Shown: positions 1 to 7,733 of the stretch, piece by piece | Layout of the letters: every line of letters begins with the position of its first letter | How positions within the stretch are numbered: position 1 is the stretch's first letter | Source: an uncultured Neisseriaceae bacterium | GTDB lineage: Bacteria; Pseudomonadota; Gammaproteobacteria; Burkholderiales; UBA11063 | Assembly: GCA_937952895.1 (NCBI GenBank) | Contig: CALFYC010000078.1 | Location: 1-36,181, forward strand | Length of the DNA: 36,181 bases | Reading direction: 5' to 3' | Notes under the pieces: generated by a model | Database searches by the model: none | Told to the model about the DNA's origin: nothing | What the model saw: the letters and a program-made list of their open reading frames with translations, nothing else | Position numbers and translations under genes: made by a program

Positions 1-51
1 CCTGTTACCGCCGTGAAAGGGCGATGTCCTAGGCCTCTAGACGATAGGGAC
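1..51 (-). tRNA. tRNA-Glu (TTC), partial at window edge
   Basis: The reverse strand from 51 downward reads as the 5' two-thirds of a tRNA-Glu: a GTCCCTA acceptor strand, a D-arm with TCTAGAGGCCTAGGA, and an anticodon loop CTTTCAC flanked by CGCC/GGCG stem strands, giving anticodon TTC. The T-arm and 3' end lie outside the window. It is the last of three co-oriented tRNA genes and lies 25 bases after tRNA-Arg. Confidence 0.93.
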
Positions 52-76
52 TAAATTTCTTTGCAATTTAACGCTA

Positions 77-153
77 TGGCGCACCCGAAGAGATTCGAAC
101 TCCTGACCCTCTGGTTCGTAGCCAGATACTCTATCCAGCTGAGCTACGGGTGC
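77..153 (-). tRNA. tRNA-Arg (ACG)
   Basis: On the reverse strand the gene starts GCACCCG and ends CGGGTGC-G-CCA, a perfect 7-bp acceptor stem with the CCA tail encoded. The anticodon loop CTACGAA lies between CTGG and CCAG strands, giving anticodon ACG, the wobble-A (inosine) arginine tRNA. The T-loop TTCGAAT is present. Only two bases separate it from the encoded CCA end of tRNA-Ser, so the two must be cut from a shared precursor. Confidence 0.96.
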
Positions 154-155
154 CC

Positions 156-249
156 TGGCGGAGAAAGAGGGATTCGAACCCTCGATACGAGTTTTAGCTC
201 GTATGCTCCCTTAGCAGGGGAGTGCCTTCGACCACTCGGCCATTTCTCC
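156..249 (-). tRNA. tRNA-Ser (GCT)
   Basis: The 94-base gene on the reverse strand begins GGAGAAA and ends TTTCTCC-G-CCA. The anticodon arm CTCCC-CTGCTAA-GGGAG gives anticodon GCT. A long variable arm (ACGAG...CTCGT) is typical of serine tRNAs. It is the first gene of the minus-strand tRNA operon Ser-Arg-Glu, and CCA is encoded. Confidence 0.96.
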
Positions 250-285
250 AAGCGGTTCTCAAGCGTTATTTGCTCAGAGGGGGGT

Positions 286-314
286 ATTTTATCAACTACT
301 ATTGCCTTTGTCAA
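286..314 (-). promoter_or_regulatory. Promoter of the Ser-Arg-Glu tRNA operon
   Basis: Reading the reverse strand, a perfect -35 TTGACA (309-314) is followed by a 17-base spacer and a -10 TAAAAT (286-291). The region between the -10 and the expected start is C-rich (ACCCCCC), the type of discriminator seen in stable-RNA promoters under stringent control; that control is inferred. Transcription would start near 279, about 30 bases before tRNA-Ser. Confidence 0.85.
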
Positions 315-512
315 GCATGTTTGTAAATTTATTCTTAAAATGATTCGAGAAAAAATTCGGTTTGTTGGCTTTGAAGGTTCTCTTACAAGAACTTAACTAT
401 AATTTTTAGCCTATTAACTATTTTTTATTTTGATAATATAAATGTGTAGATTTTAGACGATTAAATTATAGAATTTGAACTATTATCCAAATATTTAATG
501 AAAAAGTATATG

Positions 513-558
513 AACCTAAATATTTAGGTTGTGTAACTCGGTTATTATGTATTATAAT
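513..558 (+). promoter_or_regulatory. Putative promoter and 18-bp palindrome before the secreted orphan gene
   Basis: Positions 513-530 form a perfect 18-bp palindrome (AACCTAAAT and its exact complement, no spacer). It overlaps a weak -35 (TTGTGT, 529-534), which is followed after 18 bases by a consensus -10 TATAAT (553-558). The layout suggests an operator beside a promoter driving the gene at 616. The rest of 315-615 is AT-rich with nothing else recognisable. Confidence 0.45.
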
Positions 559-615
559 TAAAAAAGAAAGTTAAATTAAATTTTTATAATTTTTGTGAAA
601 GGGTAAATTAGTCTT

Positions 616-1062
616 ATGAAACGGAATTTACTAAAATTTAGTACAGCGCTATTTATAGGAACAACAATTTTATCAAATCAAGCATTTGCTTATCATTGCA
701 GTGCAGAGATACATAATACAACAAATGAAATATGGACTATAAAATTTTCTCCAAATGCAGGCCAAAGTGTAGCTTTTATAAATAATCCAGCAACCTGCAC
801 TACAGAAACCGAGGCTTGTACTATTTTTCCAAATGAAAGAATAGATATACATTATGAAGCAAGCAACGGTAAGTTCAGTGGTTCATTAGAAATTGCAAAC
901 CAAGATGCAACATTGGTAAATTTTTACAATTATTCTTTAACTAATACTGATCCTGATGATTGTCCAGATATATATCCACAAAAAAATAATAATCTAAACG
1001 ATAATGACAATAATATTTCAGTAAACTATCCAGATTTTGGAGATATTACATTTAATCCATAA
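616..1062 (+). CDS. Small secreted protein of unknown function
   Basis: A 148-residue protein that I do not recognise. A typical signal peptide covers residues 1-25 (Lys/Arg n-region, hydrophobic core, AFA before Tyr26). The mature part has four cysteines (28, 61, 68, 116), which would allow two disulfides, and hydrophobic alternation compatible with a small beta-rich fold. The C-terminus is low-complexity, with an Asn/Asp-rich stretch around residues 122-134. The Shine-Dalgarno-like AAAGGG lies 12 bases before the ATG, longer than usual. The gene stands alone between the tRNA operon and convergent purL. Its function is unknown; periplasmic or extracellular location is inferred from the signal peptide. 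Confidence 0.75.
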   Translation: MKRNLLKFSTALFIGTTILSNQAFAYHCSAEIHNTTNEIWTIKFSPNAGQSVAFINNPATCTTETEACTIFPNERIDIHYEASNGKFSGSLEIANQDATLVNFYNYSLTNTDPDDCPDIYPQKNNNLNDNDNNISVNYPDFGDITFNP

Positions 1063-1073
1063 TTAAGTAATTA

Positions 1074-1108
1074 TTTAAAGCTTTTACATATTTGGTAAAG
1101 GCTTTAAA
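1074..1108. terminator. Hairpin between convergent genes
   Basis: A 14-bp inverted repeat with a single non-Watson-Crick position (TTTAAAGC...GCTTTAAA arms at 1074-1087 and 1095-1108, 7-base loop) lies between the 3' ends of the secreted orphan gene and purL. No good T-run follows on either strand, so intrinsic termination is uncertain. It may instead stabilise 3' ends in both directions. Confidence 0.4.
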
Positions 1109-1167
1109 TTCATTGATCTATTAATTTTATATTTTCCAAATTATAAATCAAATCAGTTTTCAGATAT

Positions 1168-4100
1168 TTATAAAGTAAATTGCTTAGCATTTACAAATAA
1201 TTTAAACCATGGGCTCATCGGCTTTTTATATTCAGATTGCCAAGTCATTTGTAGTGTCCTAAAACTGCGTTCAGGATGAGGCATCATAATAGTAAAGCGC
1301 CCATCAAGACTCGTGACTGAGGCAATTCCATTTGGTGATCCATTAGGATTCAATGGATATCTTTCGGTGGCTCTGCCATGATTATCAATATAACGCATAG
1401 ATATTTTAAGGTTTTCTTTTTGATTTCCTGATTGAAATTCAGCTCTTCCTTCTCCATGTGATACTATGATTGGAAGTTGTGATCCTTGCATATCTTTAAA
1501 GAAAATTGATGGGGAATCTTGAATTTCAACCATGCTTAACCGAGCTTCAAATTGCTCAGAAATATTTCGTTTAAATTGAGGAAAAGATTCCGCACCAGGA
1601 ATGATTTTTGCTAAATGTGACATCATTTGACAGCCGTTACAAATACCAATTGCAAAAGTATTGTCTCGATTAAAAAAATTACTGAATTGATCTTTCAATT
1701 TGTTATTAAATAAAATACTTTTAGCCCATCCTTGACCTGCGCCTAGTACATCACCATAGCTAAAGCCCCCACAAGCAGCAAATCCAATAAATTGGTCTAG
1801 ATTATAAGCATCAGATAGTAAATCATTAATATGAATATCAAATGCTTCAAAACCTGCTTGTGTAAAAGCTGCGGCCATTTCCAACTGACCGTTTACGCCT
1901 TGTTCACGTAAAATAGCAATTTTAGGCCGGTTGCTATTTATGAATGGAGCTTGAATTGAATCAATATCAAAATTTATTTTGGAGTATAACCCTGGATTTT
2001 GTTCGCTAATTAGTTTAAATTCACTGTCGGCACATTCTGGATTATCACGTAATTTCTGCATGTTATAGCTAACATTACTCCATAATTCTTGTAGTTTAAA
2101 TCTATCTTCATTAAGAACTTGTCGCTGATTATTATTGATGATTAGCTTTTCATGATTTAAGTTAACTTTAGCAATATTAAGATTAGTTACGTTAAATTTG
2201 CTAATTAAATGATTAATTTGGCTAATTTTATGATTGTCAACTTGTATAACTACTCCAATTTCTTCATTGAACAAAAATTCAATTAAATTATTTGTCATTA
2301 GGTTAAGTTCAATCCCAATTCTACTGGCAAATAGCATTTCACATAAAGTGGCAACTAGTCCTCCATCCGATTTATCGTGGTATGCTAGAATTAAATTTTC
2401 TTTATGTAATTCTTTAAGTAGGTTAAATAAGTTAATAAGGCTATTTGGATCATCGATGTCTGGAGTTGTACCTCTAAATGCATTTTGAGTTTCTTGTAAT
2501 ATGCTTGCACCCATTCGCATTTGATGATTTAGGCTTAATAAGATTAAACTTGAATTAGAATTTGATTTTAATTCTGGAGTTTGATGTTGGGTAACATTAT
2601 TTGTCAAACTGAATGCGGAAATTATTAATGATACTGGTGAAATAACTTCTTTGGTTTGATTATTGTCAACCCAGGATGTTTTCATGGATAAGGAGTCTTT
2701 ACCAACGGGAATTGCAATATTAAGTTTTTGGCATAATTCACTAGTAGCATTAACTGTTTTATATAAAAGCGCATCCTGATTAATACTTCCACAACTTGCC
2801 ATCCAGTTTGCAGATAATTTAATATCATTTAAATCGTCAATTAAACAACTAGCAATATTAGTTAGGCTTTCAGCAACAGCCATTCTTCCAGATGCTTCTG
2901 CATTTAAAGTGGCAATTGGAGTTCTCTCGCCCATTGCCATAACTTCGCCAGCTATATCGCTAAACCCAAATGTGGTAATTGCACAATCGGCAACCGGGAT
3001 TTGCCATTTACCAACCATTTGATCTCTAACAGTCAATCCACCAACAGTTCGATCACCAATAGTGATTAAAAATGATTTATTAGCAACTGTTGGATGCGAA
3101 ATAACTTTATATAAGCTATCCTTCAGATTTAATTCTATTCCATTCAAACTATTATTGGAGTCAATTTGATTTAGAGTTACATCTTTAACGGTGCGTGGAG
3201 GTTTTCCAAGTAAAATATCAATATCTATATCGATTGGCTTATTATCATAGTTTTTATCATTTAAGGTTAGTTGTTTAGACTGGGTTGCTCTACCAATAAT
3301 TTTAATTGGGCAATTTTCACGTTTACAAATTGAAGTAAATAATTCTAATTGGCTAGGCTCAATTGCGATAACATATCGTTCTTGAGATTCGTTACACCAA
3401 GTTTCTAATGGTGACATGGTACTATCATAAGTTGGAATATCCCGAAGTTCAAAAGTTCCACCTTTATCAGAACCATGGACTAATTCAGGCACTGCATTAG
3501 ATAATCCACCCGCACCTACATCGTGTATCGATAAAATTGGGTTCTTATCACCTAATTGCCAACAGATATCAATTACTTCTTGACATCGGCGTTCCATTTC
3601 AGGATTGGAACGTTGGACTGAATTAAAATCTAATTCTCTACGGTTTTCGCCGCCAGTCATAGATGAAGCAGAACCGCCACCTAAACCAATTAAAAATCCA
3701 GGTCCTCCTAGTTGAATAATTAAAGCATTGTCAGTAACTTCAGATTTCTTAACTTGTTTATCTTCAATATTGCCATAACCACCTGCAATCATAATTGGCT
3801 TATGATAACCATAGGTGATCCCAGATATTTGTTGTTGGAAGCTTCTAAAATACCCACATAGATTTGGTCGGCCAAATTCATTATTAAAACTTGCCCCACC
3901 AATTGGGCCTTCAAGCATAATATTTAATGCGGATTGAATGTGTTCTGGTTTCCCATAATTTGAGGCTTGGTGGTTATGAGAAACATCTAAGTTTAAACTC
4001 GATACACTAAATCCAGTTAAACCGGCTTTTGGTTTAGATCCACGGCCAGTTGCGCCTTCATCACGAATTTCGCCACCGCTCCCAGTTGCAGCTCCTGCAA

Positions 4101-4974
4101 ATGGAGCAATTGCGGTTGGATGATTATGTGTTTCAACTTTCATCAGGATATGAGTCATTTCGTTATGAAATTGATAATCTTTAGTATGATATTTTGGATA
4201 GAATCTATTGGTCAATATTCCATTAATTACCGAAGAATTATCATTATAAGCTACCAATACATTATTAGGAGATGCTTTATAAGTGTCTTTAATCATTTCA
4301 AATAGGGTTTTAGGTTGTTCTTCGCCATTAATTATAAACTTAGCATTAAATATCTTATGGCGGCAATGTTCACTATTTGCTTGAGCAAACATCATAAGTT
4401 CAACATCAGTTGGATTGCGTTTAACACTCAAATAGTTATCATATAAATAATCAATTTCATCAGATGAAAGTGCAAGCCCCATATCAAGATTTACTTGATT
4501 AAGAATGTTTTTTCCATGAGTGAGAATATCTATTTCAATATAGCTTTTGCAATGATGCTCAGTAAATATTTTATTTAAGTCAGTCAAATTATTAAAAACT
4601 GATTCAGTCATCTGATCATATAATTTATCTAATATTTCAGTTAAATCATGCTTAGATTGAAAATATTTGAGTTGTTCTACACGAATAATATTAGAAAGAC
4701 CACAACGATGAATAATTTCAGTGGCTTTGGATGACCAGGGTGATACAGTCCCAATACGTGGCCCAATGGCAATGTTTCTGGTTTTATCGAGATGTAGGCC
4801 ATTGATAATTTTGCCAGATAATAATTGTTCTAATTTATTTATTTCATCCCCAACAATTGGTGATTTACTAGTTATTAGATACAGATTATTGGTTAATAGA
4901 TCATGACTAGTAATTTGTTTCAGTCTAAACTTTGATATATCTGATTGGCCAAGTAAGATTGTGAGATTTAGCAT
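1168..4974 (-). CDS. purL: Phosphoribosylformylglycinamidine synthase (FGAM synthase)
   Basis: Catalyses step four of purine synthesis: FGAR + glutamine + ATP to FGAM, in the cytoplasm. At 1268 residues it is the large single-chain form of beta/gammaproteobacteria: an N-terminal PurS-like domain, two AIR-synthase-type halves, and a C-terminal class I glutaminase. Visible motifs include VETHNHPTAIAPFAGAATG with a following GGEIRDEGATG, the glutaminase nucleophile Cys1112 in GICNGCQMM, and His1233/Glu1235 in MMPHPERSF. The start fits the family N-terminus (LGQSDISKFRL resembles E. coli LRGSPALSAFR). The Shine-Dalgarno is weak (AAGAAAAG). It lies downstream of the OPT transporter on the same strand, with a terminator-like hairpin ending only 12 bases before its ATG. 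Confidence 0.97.
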   Translation of the reverse strand: MLNLTILLGQSDISKFRLKQITSHDLLTNNLYLITSKSPIVGDEINKLEQLLSGKIINGLHLDKTRNIAIGPRIGTVSPWSSKATEIIHRCGLSNIIRVEQLKYFQSKHDLTEILDKLYDQMTESVFNNLTDLNKIFTEHHCKSYIEIDILTHGKNILNQVNLDMGLALSSDEIDYLYDNYLSVKRNPTDVELMMFAQANSEHCRHKIFNAKFIINGEEQPKTLFEMIKDTYKASPNNVLVAYNDNSSVINGILTNRFYPKYHTKDYQFHNEMTHILMKVETHNHPTAIAPFAGAATGSGGEIRDEGATGRGSKPKAGLTGFSVSSLNLDVSHNHQASNYGKPEHIQSALNIMLEGPIGGASFNNEFGRPNLCGYFRSFQQQISGITYGYHKPIMIAGGYGNIEDKQVKKSEVTDNALIIQLGGPGFLIGLGGGSASSMTGGENRRELDFNSVQRSNPEMERRCQEVIDICWQLGDKNPILSIHDVGAGGLSNAVPELVHGSDKGGTFELRDIPTYDSTMSPLETWCNESQERYVIAIEPSQLELFTSICKRENCPIKIIGRATQSKQLTLNDKNYDNKPIDIDIDILLGKPPRTVKDVTLNQIDSNNSLNGIELNLKDSLYKVISHPTVANKSFLITIGDRTVGGLTVRDQMVGKWQIPVADCAITTFGFSDIAGEVMAMGERTPIATLNAEASGRMAVAESLTNIASCLIDDLNDIKLSANWMASCGSINQDALLYKTVNATSELCQKLNIAIPVGKDSLSMKTSWVDNNQTKEVISPVSLIISAFSLTNNVTQHQTPELKSNSNSSLILLSLNHQMRMGASILQETQNAFRGTTPDIDDPNSLINLFNLLKELHKENLILAYHDKSDGGLVATLCEMLFASRIGIELNLMTNNLIEFLFNEEIGVVIQVDNHKISQINHLISKFNVTNLNIAKVNLNHEKLIINNNQRQVLNEDRFKLQELWSNVSYNMQKLRDNPECADSEFKLISEQNPGLYSKINFDIDSIQAPFINSNRPKIAILREQGVNGQLEMAAAFTQAGFEAFDIHINDLLSDAYNLDQFIGFAACGGFSYGDVLGAGQGWAKSILFNNKLKDQFSNFFNRDNTFAIGICNGCQMMSHLAKIIPGAESFPQFKRNISEQFEARLSMVEIQDSPSIFFKDMQGSQLPIIVSHGEGRAEFQSGNQKENLKISMRYIDNHGRATERYPLNPNGSPNGIASVTSLDGRFTIMMPHPERSFRTLQMTWQSEYKKPMSPWFKLFVNAKQFTL

Positions 4975-4986
4975 ATACTTTTCTTG

Positions 4987-5016
4987 AAAAAAAGGCCCAA
5001 TTTGAATTGGGCCTTT
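4987..5016 (-). terminator. Intrinsic terminator-like hairpin between the OPT gene and purL
   Basis: On the reverse strand an 11-bp perfect stem (AAAGGCCCAAT and its complement, 4-base loop) is followed by seven T (complement of 4987-4993). It begins four bases after the transporter stop codon. The T-run ends 12 bases before the purL start, leaving no room for a promoter between them. It could end the transporter transcript or act as an attenuator in the purL leader. Confidence 0.8.
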
Positions 5017-5019
5017 AGA

Positions 5020-6969
5020 TTATTTTCTTCCAGCAACTTTATATACTAGCATTAAAACTAATAAGGTAATAATTGCAGATAATATTTGTGAGATGCCTAA
5101 AAAGTTATCACTAACTATTCTAAATGCATCGCTACTTTGTTTAATTACAAAAGGAATTGAAATGAATAATCCCATAAGTGATTCACCAGCAACTAATCCA
5201 CAAACTAGTAAATTAGTTATATTTTTTGATTTTTGATAAGATTCTTCGCCATGCTCTTCTTTAAGTCTACGTTGTCTCTTAGATACAAAATAGCGTAATA
5301 ATCCACCAATAAATAACGAGGTAATTAGTGGCGGCGCTAAGTATAAGCCAAATCCAACAGATAAACCAGGGCAGCGCTTTTTAAAATATCTTATTAAGAT
5401 TTTATCGATAATCAAGCAGATAAATCCAATGGTTAGACCGTAACCAATTAAGCTCCAATCTTGTGAGCGAGCAATAATATTTTGAGTAACCATTGCAATA
5501 GCTGTTGCTTGTGGTGCACTTAATGTGGTGTTTGGGTCAATCCCAGGATGAGGAACAATTCCGGCAATCCCATATGCTTGAAAAATCAAATCCATCATAA
5601 GTGGCATAGTAAATGCGGTTGCAATAATCCCAAAGAATAATGAAATTTGTTGCTTATAAGGTGATGCGCCAACAATTTGGCCAGATTTAAAATCTTGGCT
5701 ATTTTCATTGGTAATAATACTTGCAAAAGAAATAAATCCAACTAGAATTATAATTGTAGCAAACAAGATATTTAAATGCTCACCTTCATGAACATTAATT
5801 AATGGTCGTAAGAATAAACTTAATGCAATAACAGCAATAAATAGTAATCCAGATCCGGGTGAGTTAGTTGAACCAATGAATCCAGCAAAATATCCCGCAA
5901 CTGATGCAATAAAAAATCCTACAATTAAGACTAATAACAAAATAACAATAGCTAACAGAATATTACATAGATTATTGTAATCAGTCATTTGAGACAGCTG
6001 TGTATAAATAAAATATAGAACCGGTAATGAAGATAAAATAACGACAATGGTTAATATAGTAAAACCTAAATCACGATCATTAGCTTCAACATGTCCCATA
6101 TTTCTAAAGGCTTTAGTTGATTCACGGATCCCATTGAAGATTGGTTTGGCTAGTTCGGCCATAGTTGCAAACCCACTAAAAATTAATACGCCAATTCCAA
6201 TTGGACGAACATGCGATGTCCATAATGCAAATACACTAGCATGTAAATTAGCCGGGTCTTTAAAACCATAAACTGATATAAAGATTGGTAAAAAGATTAA
6301 CCATCCTACACATGAAGCTATAAATGCTACTATAGTTGGATTTGGCCCAACTAAAAATCCAGCCCCAATAATTGCAACAGAAAAGCTAACCCCGCCTCCA
6401 ACTGCTGCTTTACCTACTTTCATTAATTTCATGTATGAATCAGCAAATATTTGTAATCCAGTTTGGCAAAAGTTTAAAATAGCGGAAATTGTCATACCAG
6501 ATGAAAGTGCAATAAAGTTTGCTTTACTGGCTTTAGGGTTACTTGCTGTTAGTAGAACTTGACCAATTGCTTGACCTTCAGGAAAAGTAAGTGCAGGATT
6601 ATTCAATAAAGTTTTCCTAAGAACTACAGAAAATGCAATCCCTATAAAGCCCCCACAAATTGCCATAACAACGATTTGCCAATAGTTAAATTCGTGCCAA
6701 GTATGTAGGATTAATAATGCTGGGAATACAAAAATTGCCATTCCAGCAAGAGCTTCACCTGTGGTTGCAATAGTTTGAGAAATATTGTTTTCAAGTACGC
6801 TGTAATTTTTAAACATTTTTAAAACACCCATAGCAAGTATAGATGCTGGGATTGATGCGCTAATGGTATTTCCGATTTTAAGTCCTAGATAAATATTTGC
6901 ACCACCTAAGAGAACTGCAAGAAATAAGCCAATAACGATAGCTTTTATGGTTAATTCGGTTCGTTGCAT
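5020..6969 (-). CDS. OPT-family oligopeptide (or metal-chelate) transporter
   Basis: A 649-residue polytopic inner-membrane protein with about 14-16 hydrophobic segments across its length, matching the bacterial OPT transporter family. Family-like features are the N-terminal GGANIYLGLKIGNTISASIPA, the PALTFPEGQAIGQ motif near residue 130, and conserved Pro/Gly-rich segments such as FIGSTNSPGSG. Members import oligopeptides or iron-siderophore/metal chelates by proton coupling; the substrate cannot be read here. A good ribosome site (AAAGGA, 9 bases before the ATG) supports the start. It lies divergently from groES and upstream of purL. A clear promoter is not visible in the shared AT-rich intergenic region. 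Confidence 0.9.
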   Translation of the reverse strand: MQRTELTIKAIVIGLFLAVLLGGANIYLGLKIGNTISASIPASILAMGVLKMFKNYSVLENNISQTIATTGEALAGMAIFVFPALLILHTWHEFNYWQIVVMAICGGFIGIAFSVVLRKTLLNNPALTFPEGQAIGQVLLTASNPKASKANFIALSSGMTISAILNFCQTGLQIFADSYMKLMKVGKAAVGGGVSFSVAIIGAGFLVGPNPTIVAFIASCVGWLIFLPIFISVYGFKDPANLHASVFALWTSHVRPIGIGVLIFSGFATMAELAKPIFNGIRESTKAFRNMGHVEANDRDLGFTILTIVVILSSLPVLYFIYTQLSQMTDYNNLCNILLAIVILLLVLIVGFFIASVAGYFAGFIGSTNSPGSGLLFIAVIALSLFLRPLINVHEGEHLNILFATIIILVGFISFASIITNENSQDFKSGQIVGASPYKQQISLFFGIIATAFTMPLMMDLIFQAYGIAGIVPHPGIDPNTTLSAPQATAIAMVTQNIIARSQDWSLIGYGLTIGFICLIIDKILIRYFKKRCPGLSVGFGLYLAPPLITSLFIGGLLRYFVSKRQRRLKEEHGEESYQKSKNITNLLVCGLVAGESLMGLFISIPFVIKQSSDAFRIVSDNFLGISQILSAIITLLVLMLVYKVAGRK

Positions 6970-7006
6970 TACTTAATTCCTTTATAAGTAATAGGATAAA
7001 TAAATA

Positions 7007-7366
7007 GTAGAAAACAATAAACATGCTTACTAATGACCAATTTTAAACTTAAATAAATCGCAAAATTTATTAATGAGATTTAGAAGTTTGATTTTATTTT
7101 AAGATGGTTATTTTCCAACATTTTGGATTAAATTGCAAAACTTTTTAATAACCCCTCTTGAAATATTCTTAATTATAGCTTAACGGTAGAAGACAATAAA
7201 AAATATGCTTACGAGTATCCATATCAAAAGTTAAATAAAATCACAAAATTTAATAATGAAATTTATAAATTTGACTTCATTTTAAGATGATTGTTTTCCA
7301 ATATTTTGGATTAAATTGCAAAATTTTTTAATAATCCCTCTTGAAATATTATTAATGATAGCTATA
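7007..7366. repeat. Imperfect tandem duplication (two copies of about 180 bp) upstream of groES
   Basis: Segment 7007-7182 recurs as 7186-7366. Both begin GTAGAA(A/G)ACAATAAA, share TTTTGGATTAAATTGCAAAA, and end with CCCTCTTGAAATATT(C/A)TTAAT(T/G)ATAGCT. By eye identity is about 80%, highest in the promoter-proximal half. Each copy carries a heat-shock-like -35 CTTGAAA (7157-7163 and 7340-7346), but only the second has a good -10. It fills most of the gap between the divergent OPT and groES genes; no gene is apparent in it. Confidence 0.85.
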
Positions 7367-7386
7367 TACACATTTGTAACAAATGT
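7340..7386 (+). promoter_or_regulatory. groESL promoter, heat-shock-like, with an inverted repeat at the start site
   Basis: CTTGAAA (7340-7346) followed after 14 bases by GCTATAT (7361-7367) resembles a sigma-32 promoter. Read as a sigma-70 promoter it is TTGAAA, 16 bases, TATATA (7363-7368). Just downstream, ACATTTG-TAA-CAAATGT (7370-7386) is a perfect 7-bp inverted repeat at the expected transcription start. No CIRCE element (TTAGCACTC/GAGTGCTAA) is present, which argues against HrcA control here. Confidence 0.72.
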
Positions 7387-7412
7387 TATATTATTTTTTA
7401 TAGGAGTTTAAT

Positions 7413-7703
7413 ATGGCATCAATTAAGCCTTTACATGATCGTGTTGTTGTTGAACGTGTGGAAGCAGAAGAAAAAACTGCATCAGGTATTATATTACCTG
7501 GTAGTGCAGCAGAAAAACCAGATATGGGTGTTGTCGTTGCTGTTGGAGATGGAAAAACATTAGATAATGGCACTAAGATCAACATTAACGTAAAAGTTGG
7601 CGATAAAGTAATTTTTGGTAAATATTCAGGTCAAGCAGTTAAACTTGATAGTAAAGAATACTTGGTAATGCGTGAAGATGATATTTTTGGTATTATTGCT
7701 TAA
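7413..7703 (+). CDS. groES: Co-chaperonin GroES (Hsp10)
   Basis: The 96-residue protein has the full family length and signatures: IKPLHDRVVVERVE at the N-terminus, the mobile-loop region EEKTASGIILPGSAAEKPDMG, and the C-terminal YLVMREDDIFGIIA. Seven copies form the lid of the GroEL chamber in the cytoplasm and drive ATP-dependent protein folding. A strong ribosome site TAGGAG lies 8 bases before the ATG. It is followed after 30 bases by groEL, forming the usual two-gene heat-shock operon. Confidence 0.98.
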   Translation: MASIKPLHDRVVVERVEAEEKTASGIILPGSAAEKPDMGVVVAVGDGKTLDNGTKININVKVGDKVIFGKYSGQAVKLDSKEYLVMREDDIFGIIA

Positions 7704-7733
7704 TTGAATTTTAGGATAGGAGTTTAATAGAAA

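Noticed and set aside
61..396. A 111-codon open frame on the plus strand at the window start
   Set aside because: It runs antisense through tRNA-Arg, tRNA-Ser and their promoter, and its peptide is simply the tRNA sequence read in reverse.
7007..7412. CIRCE/HrcA control of groESL
   Set aside because: No TTAGCACTC-N9-GAGTGCTAA is present; the inverted repeat at 7370-7386 is different in sequence and spacing.
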